A stretch of DNA of 64,000 nt, from positions 496,001 to 560,000 of the forward strand of contig JACKAJ010000016.1 in the NCBI GenBank assembly GCA_020635135.1. Reading direction: 5' to 3'. Positions 17,885 through 27,219 of this stretch are shown in pieces; the first letter of the stretch is position 1; every line of letters begins with the position of its first letter. The position numbers were made by a program, and so were the translations under genes. This DNA comes from Halobacteriovoraceae bacterium. GTDB lineage: Bacteria; Bdellovibrionota; Bacteriovoracia; Bacteriovoracales; Bacteriovoracaceae. Under the pieces are notes generated by a model. It saw nothing but the letters and a program-made list of their open reading frames with translations. It was not told where the DNA came from and did no database searches.

Positions 17885-20506
17885 CTAAAGACCGCTCATT
17901 TTCAAGCGCATATAATCAAGAAGATAGCTCTTTGTTTCTTTATTCTGTACTTCAAATCCAGTGTAATCAAAGTCATCAGCAAAAAAGGTCTGCATTGGTT
18001 TAATTCCCTGCTTTACCCCATTTTTGATCGGTAAAAAACTTTGACAATATTCTTCATCAGAAACATAGAGATCACCCAAGCGTTCTTTTCTCTTTTTATC
18101 CGATTGTTCTTGCAATCCAACTAAGATTTTTGTCAGCGTTAAACGATCGGCGTCTTTTGGTTTCGGAGCAATTCCCACTATGAGCCCAAGACCTTCGATT
18201 GTATTTGGAATTCTCTTCTTATTTGTCAAAAAATCAAAAATCTTTCTTGCTGAAGGTTTAATACCATCAGTGAGTCCATCAATTGCTCGTTTAAAGTGAG
18301 CAAAGGCAGCATCTAACTCTTCACCGACTTCAATGACGTTATCATTATCAAAATCAAAGCGATTAAGTGTAGCTTCGACGTTAAACAAACCAGCATAAAC
18401 TCCAAGAATGTCAGACTTACTCATAGGAACGTTTTCGAAAGGACAAATTCTCGTGAAGTTTTCCATTTCAACAATAAGACGAGACTGCTCTTCTTGATTA
18501 TTTTGAATTTGCTTATAGTAGTCCTTGAATTTAGTAAAATAATCAAAATATGTGTAAGTAAAACCAAACCCACTGTTATCAATAAATGGTTCTTCGAAAA
18601 TATTAAAAAATTCTGGTCGGAAACAGTTTTGAACAGAATAACGAGGTATCTTAAACAATTTGCTTCGAGAAGGATCTTTACTCGGATCATCTTCATCAAT
18701 GACTGGGCAACGCGAACTTCCTGAAAAATAATTGAGAACGTTATCACTCATTTCAATGGAATTAAGGAGCTGATAAGCAAATTCAACAATCTCATTAATT
18801 TGAATAAGGCCATCATCATTTGAAGAATGCTGAAACAAATCCGTCATCAGAGCAACAGATTCAGCGGATCGGTCTTCTCGATTTTCCAATACAATATAAA
18901 GATCATTTAAAATTCGACGAAATTCCAGAATAATAAAATAAACTTGCCCAACCTTTAATGTCCCACGGTAATCTTCACTGCCTTTACAAATATAATCGTC
19001 CCAAAGGATTTTTTCCTCTTTCTTACCTGTATAAGGATTTTTGGGCCAGTGTGGTCCTCGTAAGTGACAAGGGTATTCTTTTTCATAAAAGCGTACGAGT
19101 TTGTCGACTAAATATTCAATTTGGCCAACTTCAATAACGCCTTCAATATTTCTCAATATCTTATCGCTATAGAGAGGAAGAATTTCATCACCTTTAAAGT
19201 AGCGATACTTTTCAATAATTCTCTGGAAGTTTTGAAAATGTTCGACTTCTACGCCGGTCTCATTTTTCAACTCATTTCCCTTGACGGGTTCATAATCCAA
19301 GAGAATTCTTTTATTTTCCTGAAAAGCTCTTGCAAACTGAACGCCTATTTTAGCCACTTCTTTAAGGTGATCGAGCACTCCAAGAATATCTTTTGCTGTG
19401 AAGTCACCTGTCGAACCAATTAAGACTTCTTTAATTCTTTCCATCTCACTTTGGTATTTTCTCAAATCGAGGTCTGAATTCTCGGTAAAAATTTGATCTC
19501 GATAAGTATCGAGAGTCGTAAAAATATTATCAAAAGTAATAAGGACTTCTGGGTTATCGTGTTGATTTTCTAAAACTTTTTTGAAGCGTGACAAACTATC
19601 TTCGTAAAGAGCAAATTTCTTTTCTTCTGTATCAAAGATAATATCTTTGAGTTTAAACACATCAAATAAAATTTCACTGAGAATTTCTAATTTATTTTCA
19701 ATCAAATCGACAAATTCATCAATTGTAATAATATCAGGGTCTCCTCCTAATATAACTTTTTTGATGTAGAGAAGTTTTTTGACATCTTCTAATTCTTTCA
19801 CATTGCTATCAGTTTTAAAGTAATCAAGAATAGTACTAATTCTAAGTGAGCGATCTTTATCAAGCATCTCTAAAAGAGATTTCAAAGATCGATTCACACT
19901 CGTTTTTGAATTCTTTTTATTAGGATCTTCAACCAGAACCATTCCATCTTTAACAATATTTCTTGCCGCTTGCAGAACACTTTCTTTAATCTTATTATGG
20001 CTCTTGATTTTAACAGGTCCAGCATAGGGTTCGAGATACTTATAGATTGATGAAAATTCGCGATTGAACAGAATAAGAAAGTCTTTCAGCTTTGCAAAAT
20101 TATCTTTCTTAATATAGCCATAGTCAGTTCCAAACACCAAATAATTAAGACTGAAGAAAACATCCAAGTACTTAATAATATCTTCTGCATTTTCTTCATT
20201 CGTTCGAATATATCTCTCTAAAACGTCGCGAGAGAGAGTTTTACCCAACTCTTTTCTCTCGGGTTCAATAAGATTCATAAAGAGATTAAGAGTGTCATAA
20301 ATGCAATTAATCTGTTCTGGAATTGGCTCTTGAAGAATTTTTGCCATTTCTTCAGAGTTAATTTTACAATTTGTTTGAAAGCGCTCGTCACTAAAGCTAG
20401 GACCTTTCCCTTCTCCTTCATTGATGTCATCCGAACACCCATGGAGAACTAGTATAAATACCAATAACAAATTTCTGATCATATAAATCACTTTTCGTAA
20501 ATCCAT
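17885..20506 (-). CDS. Large lipoprotein with EF-hand-like calcium loops
   Basis: This 873-residue protein begins with a lipoprotein signal (lipobox LHGC, cysteine about residue 24). The rest is mostly helical and acidic. Near residue 730 the loop DFDNDNVIEVGEE matches a canonical EF-hand (Asp at 1, 3, 5 and Glu at 12). A second, weaker loop SSNDDGLIQINE lies near residue 565. I do not recognise the overall family. ATG 20506 has AGAGG upstream; it lies 8 nt after the gene for a predicted outer-membrane barrel, so the two are probably a functional pair at the cell surface. Calcium binding is inferred. Confidence 0.7.
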   Translation of the reverse strand: MDLRKVIYMIRNLLLVFILVLHGCSDDINEGEGKGPSFSDERFQTNCKINSEEMAKILQEPIPEQINCIYDTLNLFMNLIEPERKELGKTLSRDVLERYIRTNEENAEDIIKYLDVFFSLNYLVFGTDYGYIKKDNFAKLKDFLILFNREFSSIYKYLEPYAGPVKIKSHNKIKESVLQAARNIVKDGMVLVEDPNKKNSKTSVNRSLKSLLEMLDKDRSLRISTILDYFKTDSNVKELEDVKKLLYIKKVILGGDPDIITIDEFVDLIENKLEILSEILFDVFKLKDIIFDTEEKKFALYEDSLSRFKKVLENQHDNPEVLITFDNIFTTLDTYRDQIFTENSDLDLRKYQSEMERIKEVLIGSTGDFTAKDILGVLDHLKEVAKIGVQFARAFQENKRILLDYEPVKGNELKNETGVEVEHFQNFQRIIEKYRYFKGDEILPLYSDKILRNIEGVIEVGQIEYLVDKLVRFYEKEYPCHLRGPHWPKNPYTGKKEEKILWDDYICKGSEDYRGTLKVGQVYFIILEFRRILNDLYIVLENREDRSAESVALMTDLFQHSSNDDGLIQINEIVEFAYQLLNSIEMSDNVLNYFSGSSRCPVIDEDDPSKDPSRSKLFKIPRYSVQNCFRPEFFNIFEEPFIDNSGFGFTYTYFDYFTKFKDYYKQIQNNQEEQSRLIVEMENFTRICPFENVPMSKSDILGVYAGLFNVEATLNRFDFDNDNVIEVGEELDAAFAHFKRAIDGLTDGIKPSARKIFDFLTNKKRIPNTIEGLGLIVGIAPKPKDADRLTLTKILVGLQEQSDKKRKERLGDLYVSDEEYCQSFLPIKNGVKQGIKPMQTFFADDFDYTGFEVQNKETKSYLLDYMRLKMSGL

Positions 20507-20514
20507 GACACCTC

Positions 20515-21861
20515 TTAAAACAAATACTTGAGATGGGCAAAAATGGAGTCATTATCACGGAAAACAACCCAATACCCTTCTCCATTTGCTGGAGCGCCAA
20601 TAATATCGAACCCCGTTCCGATACTCCAGTTTCGGTGAGGTCGCCAATCTATACTTGCCATATAGAGTCTGTCATAAGTTAAAGTGTCATATTTAAAGTC
20701 AAATTGGGCTTGAAACTCTTCCCAAAAGCTCCATTTCCCAGAAATATTAATAGCTTGGCTCCAGCGTGGAATTTTATCCAAAAGACTCGTTTTCTCAAAA
20801 TCACTTATTCGAGAGAGAAAGCTAAAACCAAACATAGTCTCTTCCACATGGTACTCAAAGCCAGCTCCAACATACTCTTCACGGAATTTTTCCACTGAAA
20901 TACCTATCCCGATGTTGTTATTGATAATCTCCGGATCATCTTCAGGCTTATCACCTGGAATTGATGTGTAATAGCTTGTGTAGAGTTTCCAATCATTAAA
21001 AACTATTGCCGCCAATTGGGCACCAAAAAGGGTATGATAAAAAATTTCGGGCTCAATTTTTGCAATCGGAGAAAAATCCCCCGGATCAAGGGTTACATTT
21101 GCTGTATTGGTGAGACTGTTTTCCGGTTTTCTTAAGTAAAAACCTGTAAAATGAACATCTTCATACGGAGAAATTCTCAAATTAATTCCATATGATTCTT
21201 GAAAAATGATATCTTCAGCACCTGGCTTATTCACATCATAAAAAATCTGCCGAACCCCTACGCCTTCAATATTAGCTGTTGTCGCTGGAACTTGGGCCCA
21301 AGGACTTTTAGAAGTAATCGTTCCATTGTCGGCATCAATGTTCAAGGGAGGATTAAGTTCAGGAATGTAGAGAAAAGATGCAAAAATATCAAACATAAAC
21401 CAACTAGAAAGCTTTCTTTTGTACCGGACTCCTGGAAGCCCTTCTTGTCCTGGTCTGAAAAAATCAAAGTTAGTGCGGTTATTAATTTTTCCTAAACCCC
21501 AAACGCGATCAATTTCAACCCAATCCACAATTTGAAAACCATAACTGAGTTCCCAGTTTTGCCCCAAATGTGTTAATTGAGCCTCTTTCAGTGAAAACAT
21601 AATATAGTCGACGTCATTTAATCTCAATGAGAGATCGAATCGCCCTTCTGTGTCTACAAAAGGTTTCCGATAATAGTAGAGGAAATTAAAATCAAACCAG
21701 TGTCGGTTCCCCTCAACTTCATCAATACTATCGGCAATATCGTTTTCTCGAAAAGAAAGTTCTCCCTCGTATTGTTTCACGACTGAAAAACTTTTTGAGA
21801 TAAATAGAAGCCATCCTCCTATAAACAAAATAAAAATTTTTTTAAAATTGCGAAAATCCAA
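20515..21861 (-). CDS. Predicted outer-membrane beta-barrel protein
   Basis: A 448-residue protein with a hydrophobic signal segment (about 8-27), then alternating aromatic/polar strands through to a C-terminal phenylalanine (HLKYLF), which is the usual barrel signature. I do not recognise a family; it may be a porin or channel. The start is TTG 21861 with AGAGG 6 nt upstream. It is directly followed by the EF-hand lipoprotein gene (8 nt), suggesting a surface complex. The 120-nt gap upstream must hold its promoter and contains a short ATGGT/ACCAT dyad. Confidence 0.65.
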   Translation of the reverse strand: MDFRNFKKIFILFIGGWLLFISKSFSVVKQYEGELSFRENDIADSIDEVEGNRHWFDFNFLYYYRKPFVDTEGRFDLSLRLNDVDYIMFSLKEAQLTHLGQNWELSYGFQIVDWVEIDRVWGLGKINNRTNFDFFRPGQEGLPGVRYKRKLSSWFMFDIFASFLYIPELNPPLNIDADNGTITSKSPWAQVPATTANIEGVGVRQIFYDVNKPGAEDIIFQESYGINLRISPYEDVHFTGFYLRKPENSLTNTANVTLDPGDFSPIAKIEPEIFYHTLFGAQLAAIVFNDWKLYTSYYTSIPGDKPEDDPEIINNNIGIGISVEKFREEYVGAGFEYHVEETMFGFSFLSRISDFEKTSLLDKIPRWSQAINISGKWSFWEEFQAQFDFKYDTLTYDRLYMASIDWRPHRNWSIGTGFDIIGAPANGEGYWVVFRDNDSIFAHLKYLF

Positions 21862-21981
21862 TGACGTCCTCTATGTGCTTAATATCGCTATGGTTATTTT
21901 ACCATTTTCAATCAAGACTACCTAAAAGAGAGTAAATTTTACATACTGCTTAGAAAATAGTGCACTAGTAATTTCAGATAG

Positions 21982-22503
21982 TTAGCTTTTTCTGATCTGC
22001 AACAACAGCCGTTTTTCCCAATTTTCCATGAGTTTTTCCTCACTTTCGTCAATTTCATGGTCAAAACCCATGATGTGCAAAAAGCCGTGGGCAAAGAGGT
22101 GGAGGATCTCTGAATAGAGGTCTATACCAAATTCTTGGGCCTGGAGCTCAGCTTTTTTGAGGCAAATAAAAACTTCACCCAAAAAAATATGTTCAAAGGC
22201 AGCTATTTCACTCTCTTCACTGTTTTGGGTTCGCAAGTTATCCCACATTGGAAAACTCAAAACATCAGTGACCTTATCTTTATTGCGAAACTGTGCATTG
22301 AGCACTTTAATTTTGCTTTCACCAACAATATTGACGACCAATTCAATATTTTTTCCTTCAAAACGATCATCTTCAAAGTATTGTTCAAAAAAGAACAGCA
22401 CCATCTCATTAAATGGCTTACCATACTGTTCTAGTTGAATTGAATTATCTGATTCTGATTCGTCAATGATTTGTAAATCGAGCGAAAGGCCTTGGCTATT
22501 CAC
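21982..22503 (-). CDS. ybeY: Endoribonuclease YbeY
   Basis: YbeY is a zinc-dependent RNase needed for 16S rRNA 3'-end maturation and ribosome quality control. The 173-residue protein has the zinc site HLFAHGFLHIMGFDH, i.e. H-x3-H-x5-H, near residues 137-151. The start is GTG 22503 with AGAGG 6 nt away. It is divergent from mazG, and the two start codons are only 23 nt apart, so each promoter lies in the other gene. Confidence 0.95.
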   Translation of the reverse strand: MNSQGLSLDLQIIDESESDNSIQLEQYGKPFNEMVLFFFEQYFEDDRFEGKNIELVVNIVGESKIKVLNAQFRNKDKVTDVLSFPMWDNLRTQNSEESEIAAFEHIFLGEVFICLKKAELQAQEFGIDLYSEILHLFAHGFLHIMGFDHEIDESEEKLMENWEKRLLLQIRKS

Positions 22504-22520
22504 ATGTCACCTCTTATATT
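22492..22520 (+). promoter_or_regulatory. Promoter giving a leaderless mazG mRNA
   Basis: The -35 TTGGCT (22492-22497) and -10 TATATT (22515-22520) are 17 nt apart. The mazG ATG starts only 7 nt after the -10, and no Shine-Dalgarno is present, so transcription probably starts at the A of the ATG. The -35 lies within the ybeY coding sequence. Confidence 0.6.
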
Positions 22521-22526
22521 GTTCAC

Positions 22527-23336
22527 ATGGGACACTATTTCGATCAACTCGTCAACGTCATTGCTCAATTGAGAGACCCCCAAGGTGGGTGCCCTTGGGA
22601 CTTGGAGCAAACTCATGAATCATTACGCCCCTATCTCATTGAAGAGTGTTATGAAATGCTCCATGCAATCAATTCCCAAGATCCCCAACTTCTCAAAGAA
22701 GAAATGGGAGATGTCTTATTGCAGGTTATACTTCATGCCCAACTTGCTTCGGAGAGAAAAGACTTTGATATCCAAAATGTCTGTCAAGGCCTACAAGATA
22801 AAATTGTTCGCCGACACCCTCACGTATTTAAAAAGAAGAAGAATGATGAAGACCTTTCTCTCAATGAGCTCCATGAACAATGGGAAGAAATCAAGGTTCA
22901 AGAAGGAAAAACCAAATCAATTCTTCCAGAAGAAGATTTATTCAACCCCTCACTTCATGCTGCTTTTAAAATTGGTAAACGAACTAAGAAAATTAAATTT
23001 GATTGGGAATCCCCCCATGAAGTTCTCAACAAGGTTCAAGAAGAACTCGACGAACTTAAAGAATCTCTAGACAAAAAATCTCAATCAAGATCCCCATATT
23101 TTGAAACAGCGATTGAAGAAGAATTGGGAGATATTCTTTTTACTGTGGCCCAATTGGCTCGCCATCTCAATTTTGATCCAGAACTTACCTTGAGTTCTGC
23201 CAATAAAAAATTCTACACTCGCTTTGTTCAAATGATTGAGCTTTGTGGTAATCGTGAGCAAGACTTCCTAAAACTATCACTTAAAGAAAAAGAAAAACTT
23301 TGGAGTCGAGTCAAAGAAAATGAAAAAGGAAAATAG
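22527..23336 (+). CDS. mazG: Nucleoside triphosphate pyrophosphohydrolase MazG
   Basis: MazG hydrolyses (d)NTPs to monophosphates and pyrophosphate, clearing damaged nucleotides and affecting ppGpp levels. The 269-residue protein has two MazG domains. The N-terminal domain has the family opening LRDPQGGCPWD and the metal-binding EECYEM plus EEMGDVLLQ; the second has EELDEL and EELGDILF near residues 170-205. The ATG at 22527 lacks a ribosome site and is probably leaderless. It overlaps coaE by 17 nt. Confidence 0.94.
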   Translation: MGHYFDQLVNVIAQLRDPQGGCPWDLEQTHESLRPYLIEECYEMLHAINSQDPQLLKEEMGDVLLQVILHAQLASERKDFDIQNVCQGLQDKIVRRHPHVFKKKKNDEDLSLNELHEQWEEIKVQEGKTKSILPEEDLFNPSLHAAFKIGKRTKKIKFDWESPHEVLNKVQEELDELKESLDKKSQSRSPYFETAIEEELGDILFTVAQLARHLNFDPELTLSSANKKFYTRFVQMIELCGNREQDFLKLSLKEKEKLWSRVKENEKGK

Positions 23337-23955
23337 GCTCTATCAAATTCCTGTTCCGGTCATTGGATTAACAGGAGGGATTGCTTCAGGAAAATCCACT
23401 GTTTCTCAGATTTATAGGAACGAAGGACTTCCTGTTATTTGTGCCGACCAGCTTATAAAAAAAATCTACTCTTTTCAGGAGACCAAAAACTGGCTTAAGA
23501 ATCTCAACCCTCAATATCTCAACAATGATTTCATAGATTTTGATCGTCTTCGCCAAGATTTTTATCAAAATTCCGAGTTAAAAGAGAAAATAGAGGGATA
23601 TCTTTATTCAAAACTCGAAAAGGCTTTTTGGGAAGATTTTGAATCATTCAAAGATCCCCAATTTATTATTTACGATGTTCCACTATTATTTGAAAAAAAT
23701 CTGGTTTCTAAACTCGATACGGTGATCTTAGTCTATTGCCCTGAAGCAAAACAAATTAAACGCCTAAAAGGCAGAGAGTCCCTTAGTGAAATTCAAATAG
23801 AGCAAATCTTGTCGCATCAAATTTCAATTGATGAGAAAAGAAAAAGTGCTCCCTTTATTATTGATAATTCAGAAGATTTCGATATAAAAGACAGTTCGCA
23901 ATTAAAAATAAATGCGTTAGTCATACTTGAAAACGCAAAAAAGGTACTCTCATGA
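23320..23955 (+). CDS. coaE: Dephospho-CoA kinase CoaE
   Basis: CoaE phosphorylates dephospho-CoA in the last step of coenzyme A synthesis. The P-loop GLTGGIASGKST lies at residues 16-27, and the CoaE motif CADQLIKKIY follows near residue 45; the lid region contains KRLKGRE. Length (211 residues) fits. It overlaps both mazG (17 nt) and the aldehyde dehydrogenase gene (4 nt), indicating translational coupling in one operon. Confidence 0.93.
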   Translation: MKKENRLYQIPVPVIGLTGGIASGKSTVSQIYRNEGLPVICADQLIKKIYSFQETKNWLKNLNPQYLNNDFIDFDRLRQDFYQNSELKEKIEGYLYSKLEKAFWEDFESFKDPQFIIYDVPLLFEKNLVSKLDTVILVYCPEAKQIKRLKGRESLSEIQIEQILSHQISIDEKRKSAPFIIDNSEDFDIKDSSQLKINALVILENAKKVLS

Positions 23956-25451
23956 AACTCAAAGGTAATTACTATAACGGAAATTTTCACATTTCCAACC
24001 AAGGCGATGAACATTTCAAAAAACACTGCCCTGCGGATCTTAATCAAATTCTATGGGAGTTCCAAGAAGACTGTTCACAAATTGATTCAATCATTGATTC
24101 AGCAATAGCGGGTTTCAAAACTTGGAAACAAACACCCCTTAAAAACCGAATGGAGTGCATAAAGCGCTATGCTCTGGCCATTGAAAAAAGAAAAGAAGAA
24201 ATTGCTCGTGCACTTAGCCTAGAAGTTGGAAAGCCATTGTGGGAATCTCTGACAGAAGCTTCTGGGGTTATTGCTAAAGTCAACGTCACTCTAGAAGAAT
24301 CCTTAAAGCGAATTGAAAATACTCACTATCAAAATATAATGCCGCAAATTAATGGGCAGGTGAATTTTAAACCAATCGGTCCTAGCATTGTCATTGGTCC
24401 CTTCAATTTTCCATGCCATCTTCCCAATGGCCAAATTTTGAGTCTTCTTCTTGCAGGGAACAGCATTATTTTTAAACCCTCTGAAAAAACAGTTTATTCA
24501 GCACAATTACTGATCGAATGTTTTCACGAAGCTCAATTTCCTGCAGGAGTTATTAACTTTTTTTGTGGAGGAGCTGCCGGTACTCAAAGATTTACACGCC
24601 ACCCTGATATAAAAGGAATCTTTTTTACTGGCTCTAAGCCTGTAGGTCTTAAAATTTTAGAATCAACTTACCGTGACTTAAATAAACTCGTTGCTCTCGA
24701 GCTGGGAGGGAAAAACTCTTCCATTGTTCATAGTGATGCCTCTCAAGTACACGCTGTTTCAGAACTCATCAAGGCAAGCTTTCTTACTTCAGGCCAGCGC
24801 TGTACATCCAGTGGAAATATTCTTGTTCATCGTTCACTTTTTGATAGTTTTTCAAAACTTTTCAAAGAAACAATTGATAGAATTATTGTTGACCACCCTA
24901 TCACTCATAAGGTTATCCCTTTTATGGGACCTTTAATTGACGAAGACGCAGTTAAAAAATTTCAAAGCTATATCCAAAGATTGGAAAAATCTGGGGCTGA
25001 ACAATTCATCGCTCCTCGAGAAATAAAAACATCATTCGAAGGACATTATTGCTCCCCTGTCGTCCATACCTTGCAAAACTATGATGCCAAAAAACATGAA
25101 ATAATTGGTGAAGAACGATTCGCCCCCCACACAACTCTCATAGCTTACGATGATATTGATGAAGCCTTGAGTATAGCCAACAGCTCGGAGTTCGGACTTG
25201 CTGCAGCAATATTCACTCAAGATGAAAAAATCTTCCAACACGCTGCAAATACTCTCGATGTCGGGATCTTTAACCGCAACCGATCTACTGTCGGTGCCAG
25301 CTCTAAGTTACCTTTTGGAGGTGTTAAGAATTCTGGAAACTACCGCCCAGCTGCCGTAAGTATGATTGATGCTTGTGTGTACCCACAAGCCACCTTGGAA
25401 ACGGCCGACGCAAGTTCACACATCCACGATCTCCCTGGTTTGAGAGAATAA
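23952..25451 (+). CDS. NAD(P)-dependent aldehyde dehydrogenase, AstD-like
   Basis: A 499-residue aldehyde dehydrogenase. The catalytic cysteine is in SGQRCTSSG (about residue 283), the general-base glutamate in ALELGGKN, and the NAD site in GPFNFP and FTGSKPVG. The C-terminal stretch LPFGGVKNSGNYRPAA is typical of succinylglutamate semialdehyde dehydrogenase (AstD) and its close relatives, but no other arginine succinyltransferase pathway gene is nearby, so the substrate is uncertain. It overlaps coaE by 4 nt (ATGA). Confidence 0.8.
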   Translation: MKLKGNYYNGNFHISNQGDEHFKKHCPADLNQILWEFQEDCSQIDSIIDSAIAGFKTWKQTPLKNRMECIKRYALAIEKRKEEIARALSLEVGKPLWESLTEASGVIAKVNVTLEESLKRIENTHYQNIMPQINGQVNFKPIGPSIVIGPFNFPCHLPNGQILSLLLAGNSIIFKPSEKTVYSAQLLIECFHEAQFPAGVINFFCGGAAGTQRFTRHPDIKGIFFTGSKPVGLKILESTYRDLNKLVALELGGKNSSIVHSDASQVHAVSELIKASFLTSGQRCTSSGNILVHRSLFDSFSKLFKETIDRIIVDHPITHKVIPFMGPLIDEDAVKKFQSYIQRLEKSGAEQFIAPREIKTSFEGHYCSPVVHTLQNYDAKKHEIIGEERFAPHTTLIAYDDIDEALSIANSSEFGLAAAIFTQDEKIFQHAANTLDVGIFNRNRSTVGASSKLPFGGVKNSGNYRPAAVSMIDACVYPQATLETADASSHIHDLPGLRE

Positions 25452-25497
25452 AATGTCATGAATTTCTATTTGTAAAAGAGAAATGAGTATGCTTTAA

Positions 25498-25728
25498 GTG
25501 ACCACACACAATCTTAACATATCTCAAAAGGTGGAAAGCGTGGTTAATGAGGATCCAGGGAACCTAGAAGTGGAAATCACAATGAATCAATTGGAAGAAA
25601 TTTCTGGAATCAAAAAAGATATTATTCAAAACGAACTCAATATACAAAATGAAAGTATTGCTCTTGAAGCCCTTAGAGAAAAAGTTCGAATCCTCGCAAA
25701 TGCCATATTTTTAAAATCAGATGAATAA
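25498..25728 (+). CDS. Small acidic helical protein of unknown function
   Basis: A 76-residue frame from GTG 25498, rich in glutamate, asparagine and isoleucine, with a predicted coiled-coil helix across about residues 30-70. I recognise no family. It overlaps the downstream membrane protein gene by 8 nt, which supports translation. The start is uncertain: the internal GTG of VVNEDPG has a better AAAGGTGG site just upstream and would give a 62-residue product. Confidence 0.5.
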   Translation: MTTHNLNISQKVESVVNEDPGNLEVEITMNQLEEISGIKKDIIQNELNIQNESIALEALREKVRILANAIFLKSDE

Positions 25729-26185
25729 TTTTGGACTATATATCTTAACAATCATTGCCAGTATTTTTATTGGGGCTCTTATGCCCATGCAATCTGTCGT
25801 CAATTCACAGCTTGCAAGATCTCTCGACAACCATTTCCACAGTGCTTTTGTTTCGTTTTTCGTTGGCGCAAGTATATTCTTTATCATTACAATGTTCTTC
25901 TCTCCTGGATACTCTGAGATGAGTTTCAAAAAAGTTCTGCACGTTTCTCCTTGGTATTTAACAGGTGGAATACTGGGAGCCCTTTTTGTTTTAAGTTCTC
26001 TTTTTCTTGTTTCTCGAATAGGAGCCACTGTAATGATGGGCTCATTTATAACCGGCCAGCTTTGCATGTCTCTTATTATCGATCATTTCGGAATTATGGG
26101 CATTCCCACACACCCTCTCAATTTCTTTCGCATTGTTGGTGTTTTATTTTTATTTTTAGGGTTAGGGATTCTCATTAAAAATTAA
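25721..26185 (+). CDS. DMT superfamily membrane protein (DUF606/YdcZ-like)
   Basis: A 154-residue integral membrane protein with about five helices (roughly 5-25, 40-60, 75-98, 102-120, 135-152). The start pattern, with small-residue helix IGALMPMQSVVNSQLAR, is characteristic of the DUF606/YdcZ half-size members of the drug/metabolite transporter superfamily. The substrate is unknown. It overlaps the preceding small gene and lies 1 nt before an orphan ABC ATPase gene. Confidence 0.8.
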   Translation: MNNFGLYILTIIASIFIGALMPMQSVVNSQLARSLDNHFHSAFVSFFVGASIFFIITMFFSPGYSEMSFKKVLHVSPWYLTGGILGALFVLSSLFLVSRIGATVMMGSFITGQLCMSLIIDHFGIMGIPTHPLNFFRIVGVLFLFLGLGILIKN

Positions 26186-26186
26186 T

Positions 26187-27218
26187 ATGGATAATGCAAA
26201 TCTTTTTCTCGAAAATATTACCTACCTTCACGATGCACGCTCACCAGGTGGCCTTTCAAAGTTAACTTTCGAATTCCAAAATTCACAGTTTTATGGAATC
26301 TTAGGGCCAAGTGGTAGTGGAAAGAGTACGCTTTTAAAAATTATTCACAAACAACTTATGGTTCAATCAGGAGAGATTCACAATCCTTATACTGAATCTT
26401 GTGTATTTATTGAAAATAATGTGTTGTTGGCTCAGTCGACTCAAGGAACACTTAATTTTCTCATCGAATCTTGCCATCAAAATTTAGATATTGAAGCCAA
26501 AGTCAACCTGGCTCGAGATCTCTTAGCAATGTTTGAAATAACAAATGTGATCGATCACAGTCTCAATCAACTTTCCAACGGAGAAAGGCAACGCGTACAA
26601 GTCATCAGTTATCTCATGAACTCTCCGAAGCTTTTACTCTTTGATGAATCTTTTGCGGGAATTGATTGGATCAACCGTCAAGAAATTTTGAAAGCCTTAA
26701 AACTATACAATAGTGAACACCAGGGAATAATTCTTTGGGCGACTCAAAATATTGAAGATGCACTGACATACTGTGACCAGTGTTTAGTTTTTAATTTTGG
26801 ACGCCTTCAAGATCATGGTCCTGGAGAAAATCTTTATTTCTCGCCCAATCATAGTTTTGCAGCTCGATTCATTGGAATAAGTAACGAACTCTTAGTTAAA
26901 TTCAAAGCACAAAACCAAAATAACCTAGAGTTTGATTCCTTATTGGGGAGCATACTTCTTCCCATCCAGTTCAAAGAAAGAATAAACCCTAACAATCTGG
27001 ATCAACTCCTTATCATTCGCCCTGAATTTATTTACCATGATCCCAATGGAAATCTAACAGCTATAATTATCGAGCAAAAATTTACTCAAGGTAGATTTCT
27101 TATCAAAGCCCAAATTAATGGTCATTACTTTTCATTTTTTCATCCCGAGCTTTGGCAAGGTGAAAAGATGCCTGTCTCTATTAAATTCGAAAACACTCAC
27201 TTATTTCAAGAAGTTTAA
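26187..27218 (+). CDS. ABC transporter ATP-binding protein, no adjacent permease
   Basis: A 343-residue ATPase: Walker A GPSGSGKST (about 40-48), a degenerate signature LSNGERQRV in place of LSGGQ, Walker B LLLFDESFAGID, and a switch region with ATQN where the usual H-loop histidine is expected. The C-terminal part (about 240-343) is beta-rich and resembles the TOBE domain of PotA/MalK-like ATPases. The neighbours are two DMT-type carriers, not ABC permeases. The altered signature and the missing switch histidine suggest weak or altered ATP hydrolysis. Confidence 0.75.
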   Translation: MDNANLFLENITYLHDARSPGGLSKLTFEFQNSQFYGILGPSGSGKSTLLKIIHKQLMVQSGEIHNPYTESCVFIENNVLLAQSTQGTLNFLIESCHQNLDIEAKVNLARDLLAMFEITNVIDHSLNQLSNGERQRVQVISYLMNSPKLLLFDESFAGIDWINRQEILKALKLYNSEHQGIILWATQNIEDALTYCDQCLVFNFGRLQDHGPGENLYFSPNHSFAARFIGISNELLVKFKAQNQNNLEFDSLLGSILLPIQFKERINPNNLDQLLIIRPEFIYHDPNGNLTAIIIEQKFTQGRFLIKAQINGHYFSFFHPELWQGEKMPVSIKFENTHLFQEV

Positions 27219-27219
27219 A

